From positions 1 through 8,344 of the forward strand of contig JAAETV010000444.1 of NCBI GenBank assembly GCA_024227975.1: a DNA stretch of 8,344 nucleotides. The letters are read 5' to 3'. Position numbers and translations under genes: made by a program. The notes beneath the pieces are model-generated. The model was not told the DNA's origin. It saw nothing but the letters and a program-made list of their open reading frames with translations, and made no database searches. Every line of letters starts with the position of its first letter. The first letter of the stretch is position 1. The DNA is from Actinomycetes bacterium (lineage in GTDB: Bacteria > Actinomycetota > Acidimicrobiia > Acidimicrobiales > SZUA-35). Shown here piece after piece: positions 6,627 to 8,344 of this stretch.

Positions 6627-6643
6627 GCGAGCATCGCGCTCGC
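6627..6643 (-). other. Second hairpin in the rpsO-pnp spacer
   Basis: GCGAGC (6627-6632) and GCTCGC (6638-6643) form a perfect 6 bp stem with a 5-base loop, 64 bases past the rpsO stop. No T-run follows, so termination is unlikely. It could protect the rpsO 3' end after processing, or simply be a GC-rich coincidence. Confidence 0.35.
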
Positions 6644-6707
6644 TCATCGCAGCCAAGCCTACCGGCAGATCACCTTCAAGCGCGGGACGTTTGGTGAAGC
6701 CGAGGCT

Positions 6708-6986
6708 CTATCGACGCAGACCGAGCTCGTCGCGGACGGTCCGGTAGCGCTCGACGTCGATCTTGGCCAGGTAGTCGAGCAGGCGCCGGCGGCGCCCGAC
6801 CAGCATCAACAGCCCCCGACGGCTGTGGTGGTCCTTCTTGTGGACCTTCAGATGCTCGGTGAGGTGGGTGATCCGGTCGCTGAGCAAAGCGATTTGGACC
6901 TCGGGAGAACCGGTGTCGGTATCGGTCTTGCGGAACTTCTCGATGGTCGGCGCCTTGGGGGCGAGGTTGGCCGCTGGCTTGCTCAT
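6708..6986 (-). CDS. rpsO: 30S ribosomal protein S15
   Basis: S15 is a primary binder of the central domain of 16S rRNA and helps form the 30S platform and an intersubunit bridge. The 92 residues fit the family (about 89). The hallmark TGSPEVQ is at residues 25-31, and [20 protein letters not shown], containing the conserved His/Asp/Ser RNA-binding residues, at 41-60. The end, [12 protein letters not shown], is typical. The ATG at 6984-6986 has an AGGAGA Shine-Dalgarno eight bases upstream; the frame stays open further upstream, but that extension is not S15-like. pnp follows 227 bp downstream with no clear terminator between them, the same order as in many bacteria. The upstream leader is a natural place for the autoregulation known for S15 elsewhere. 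Confidence 0.97.
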   Translation of the reverse strand: MSKPAANLAPKAPTIEKFRKTDTDTGSPEVQIALLSDRITHLTEHLKVHKKDHHSRRGLLMLVGRRRRLLDYLAKIDVERYRTVRDELGLRR

Positions 6987-6994
6987 GATCGGTG

Positions 6995-7000
6995 TCTCCT
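6995..7000 (-). promoter_or_regulatory. Shine-Dalgarno deciding the rpsO start
   Basis: AGGAGA on the minus strand lies eight bases (CACCGATC) before the ATG at 6984-6986. It supports a 92-residue S15 beginning MSKPAANL rather than the open frame extending up to 7142. Confidence 0.85.
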
Positions 7001-7050
7001 GGTGGTTGACGAGGGAGGTTGGGACCTCAGGCCCAGCCGCTGAACCCGTG

Positions 7051-7077
7051 ATCGAGCTCAACAGCCAGCTATCGAGC
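7051..7077. repeat. Direct repeat in the rpsO leader, overlapping a weak -10-like site
   Basis: ATCGAGC occurs at 7051-7057 and 7071-7077, exactly 20 bases apart start to start, or about two helical turns. On the minus strand TAGGCT (7075-7080) fits TANNNT and overlaps the distal copy, but no -35 is seen. This could be part of the rpsO promoter or leader; the evidence is weak. Confidence 0.35.
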
Positions 7078-7128
7078 CTATCGGATGGGTCCGGCGCTAC
7101 CTGGGCCGTGTACGACACATTGCCGCCA

Positions 7129-7140
7129 GGGCCCGGGCCC
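7129..7140. repeat. 12 bp GC palindrome after the ABC ATPase gene
   Basis: GGGCCCGGGCCC is a perfect palindrome 21-32 bases past the ATPase stop. As RNA it can fold only with a short stem (GGGC/GCCC), and no T-run follows. It might be a weak end or processing point of the ABC operon, but that is not shown. Confidence 0.4.
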
Positions 7141-7160
7141 AAACCAGGAGTGATGGGGTC

Positions 7161-7940
7161 TTACAGGATCTGTGACAGGAACAGCTTGGTTCGATCCTCT
7201 TGGGGATTGGTGAAGAAGTGATCGGGGGTACCGACCTCGACGATCTCCCCATCGGCCATGAACACAACCCGGTCGGCTACTTCCCGAGCGAACCCCATCT
7301 CATGGGTGACCACGATCATGGTCATCCCCTCCCGAGCGAGATCCTGCATGGTGTCGAGCACCTCTTTGATCATCTCGGGGTCGAGGGCCGATGTCGGCTC
7401 GTCGAACAGCATGACCTTGGGTGACATGGCCAGGGAGCGAGCAATGGCCACCCGTTGCTGCTGACCACCCGACAGCTGGCCCGGGTACTTGCGGGCCTGA
7501 TCGGGGATCTTGACCCGCTCCAGCAAGTCCATGGCCGTCGACTCAGCCTCAGCCCGGGGGATATTGCGAACATTGCGAGGGGCGAGGGTGATGTTGTCCA
7601 ACACCGACAGGTGGGGGAACAGGTTGAAGCTCTGAAACACCATGCCGGTCTCTCGCCGGATCTCTTGGATGTTGCGAATGTCGTCGGAGAGCTCGACCCC
7701 GTCGACCACGATCGACCCACTGTCGTGACGTTCCAGCCGGTTGATACAGCGGATGAGGGTCGACTTGCCAGACCCGGACGGGCCGATGACAACGACCACC
7801 TCCTGCTCACCGACCTTCATATCGATGTCGGTCAGAGCTTGGAAGTCGCCGAAGTACTTGTTGACCCCACTCAGCTCGATCATGACCCGGCCGGTGCCAC
7901 CAGCCTCAGTCGCGTCTGCGTTGACCATCATGTCGCTCAT
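7161..7940 (-). CDS. Polar amino acid ABC transporter, ATP-binding protein (GlnQ-like)
   Basis: This cytoplasmic ATPase powers an amino acid importer. All ABC motifs are intact in its 259 residues: Walker [10 protein letters not shown] (53-61), Q-loop [10 protein letters not shown] (101-110, Gln103), signature LSGGQQQR (156-163), Walker B VMLFDE (176-181) followed by PTSALDPEM, and the H-loop His213 in [23 protein letters not shown] and the [14 protein letters not shown] stretch are typical of the polar amino acid uptake family (GlnQ, HisP, ArtP). The exact substrate cannot be read from the sequence. The ATG at 7938-7940 overlaps the permease TGA as ATGA and has GGAG four bases upstream. A start at Met20 is possible but lacks a Shine-Dalgarno. 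The N-terminal 19 residues are a non-conserved extension. The substrate-binding protein gene is not in the window. Confidence 0.95.
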   Translation of the reverse strand: MSDMMVNADATEAGGTGRVMIELSGVNKYFGDFQALTDIDMKVGEQEVVVVIGPSGSGKSTLIRCINRLERHDSGSIVVDGVELSDDIRNIQEIRRETGMVFQSFNLFPHLSVLDNITLAPRNVRNIPRAEAESTAMDLLERVKIPDQARKYPGQLSGGQQQRVAIARSLAMSPKVMLFDEPTSALDPEMIKEVLDTMQDLAREGMTMIVVTHEMGFAREVADRVVFMADGEIVEVGTPDHFFTNPQEDRTKLFLSQIL

Positions 7941-8344
7941 CGGACTCCAACCCCCAGTCGAACCTCGAGCCGTCGGCTCTCTTTGGACATCGTGTAGGCG
8001 AAGGCCCAATAGCCAATCGCAACGAACAGATAGGTGACCGGGGCCAGCCCTTTGCCGAGGAAGTCGGGTTGGGCGTTGGCCACGTCGGACACTCGTAGGA
8101 ACTCGAGTATGCCGATGATCGACAACAGCGAAGTGTCCTTGAACAGGGCGATGAACTGGCCGACCATGGCCGGGATCACCGCACTGAGAGCCTGGGGCAA
8201 CACGATCAGGCGCTGGACCGAGCCGGCTGACATGCCCGAAGCCTGAGCGGCCTCGGTTTGGCCCTTCGGCACCGCTTGGAGGCCCCCTCGGACGATTTCG
8301 GCTATGTAGGCAGCGCTGAATCCGGTGATGACGATGATGGCCAG
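7937..8344 (-). CDS. Polar amino acid ABC transporter, permease C-terminal part (5' end outside window)
   Basis: The open frame runs to the right edge of the window, giving 135 residues of a membrane permease C-terminus. It begins [20 protein letters not shown] and contains the EAA-loop signature [20 protein letters not shown] followed by PQAL (about residues 30-53), the site that contacts the ATPase. Hydrophobic segments follow around [24 protein letters not shown] and [19 protein letters not shown]. This arrangement is typical of HisM/GlnP-type permeases. Its TGA overlaps the ATPase start as ATGA, so the two are translationally coupled. The N-terminal half and the start codon lie beyond the window. 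Confidence 0.93.
   Translation of the reverse strand: MAIIVITGFSAAYIAEIVRGGLQAVPKGQTEAAQASGMSAGSVQRLIVLPQALSAVIPAMVGQFIALFKDTSLLSIIGILEFLRVSDVANAQPDFLGKGLAPVTYLFVAIGYWAFAYTMSKESRRLEVRLGVGVR

Noticed and set aside
6582..7043. Plus-strand open frame of 153 codons across rpsO and its flanks
   Set aside because: S15 on the minus strand explains the sequence. The plus frame has no ribosome-binding site or recognisable domain.
6987..7142. N-terminal extension of S15 up to 7142
   Set aside because: The extension is not S15-like, and the AGGAGA site places the start at 6984-6986.

Overview
The window is GC-rich, densely coded DNA with high-GC codon use, several GTG starts and an actinobacterial-style gene set. 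It looks like chromosomal core from a high-GC Gram-positive, most likely an Acidimicrobiia-type actinobacterium. That lineage is an inference from protein style and composition, not from a marker search. There are no mobile elements, tRNAs, rRNAs or CRISPR arrays. No gene-free stretch exceeds 300 bases; the longest is the 227 bp rpsO-pnp spacer.

Layout, left to right. The end of an unidentified plus-strand gene (2-136) converges on a block of minus-strand genes. Read in the direction of transcription (right to left), the minus strand carries: the C-terminal part of a polar amino acid ABC permease (7937-8344, cut by the window edge); its ATPase (7161-7940), joined by an ATGA overlap; a 174 bp leader; rpsO (6708-6986, ribosomal protein S15); a 227 bp spacer with hairpins but no clear terminator; pnp (4012-6480, polynucleotide phosphorylase with an unusually long RG-rich tail); and a strong intrinsic terminator (3921-3969). 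After it come a DUF899 thioredoxin-like gene (3099-3824), a lipoprotein gene that starts right at its stop codon (2022-3098), dapB (1163-1954) behind a probable leaderless promoter, and an unnamed two-membrane-segment protein (204-1166) overlapping dapB by ATGA.

How they work together. The ABC genes import amino acids. rpsO-pnp is the widely conserved pairing of a ribosomal protein with an mRNA-decay exonuclease. dapB makes tetrahydrodipicolinate for lysine and diaminopimelate. The DUF899 protein and the lipoprotein may be co-transcribed, but neither has a known role.

Most of the window is ordinary housekeeping. The points worth a second look are the internally duplicated cysteine-bearing lipoprotein, the charge-patterned RG tail of PNPase, the leaderless dapB promoter, the dapB-coupled membrane protein and the RNA structures in the rpsO/pnp region. 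I saw no convincing new defence, mobile or RNA-guided system.
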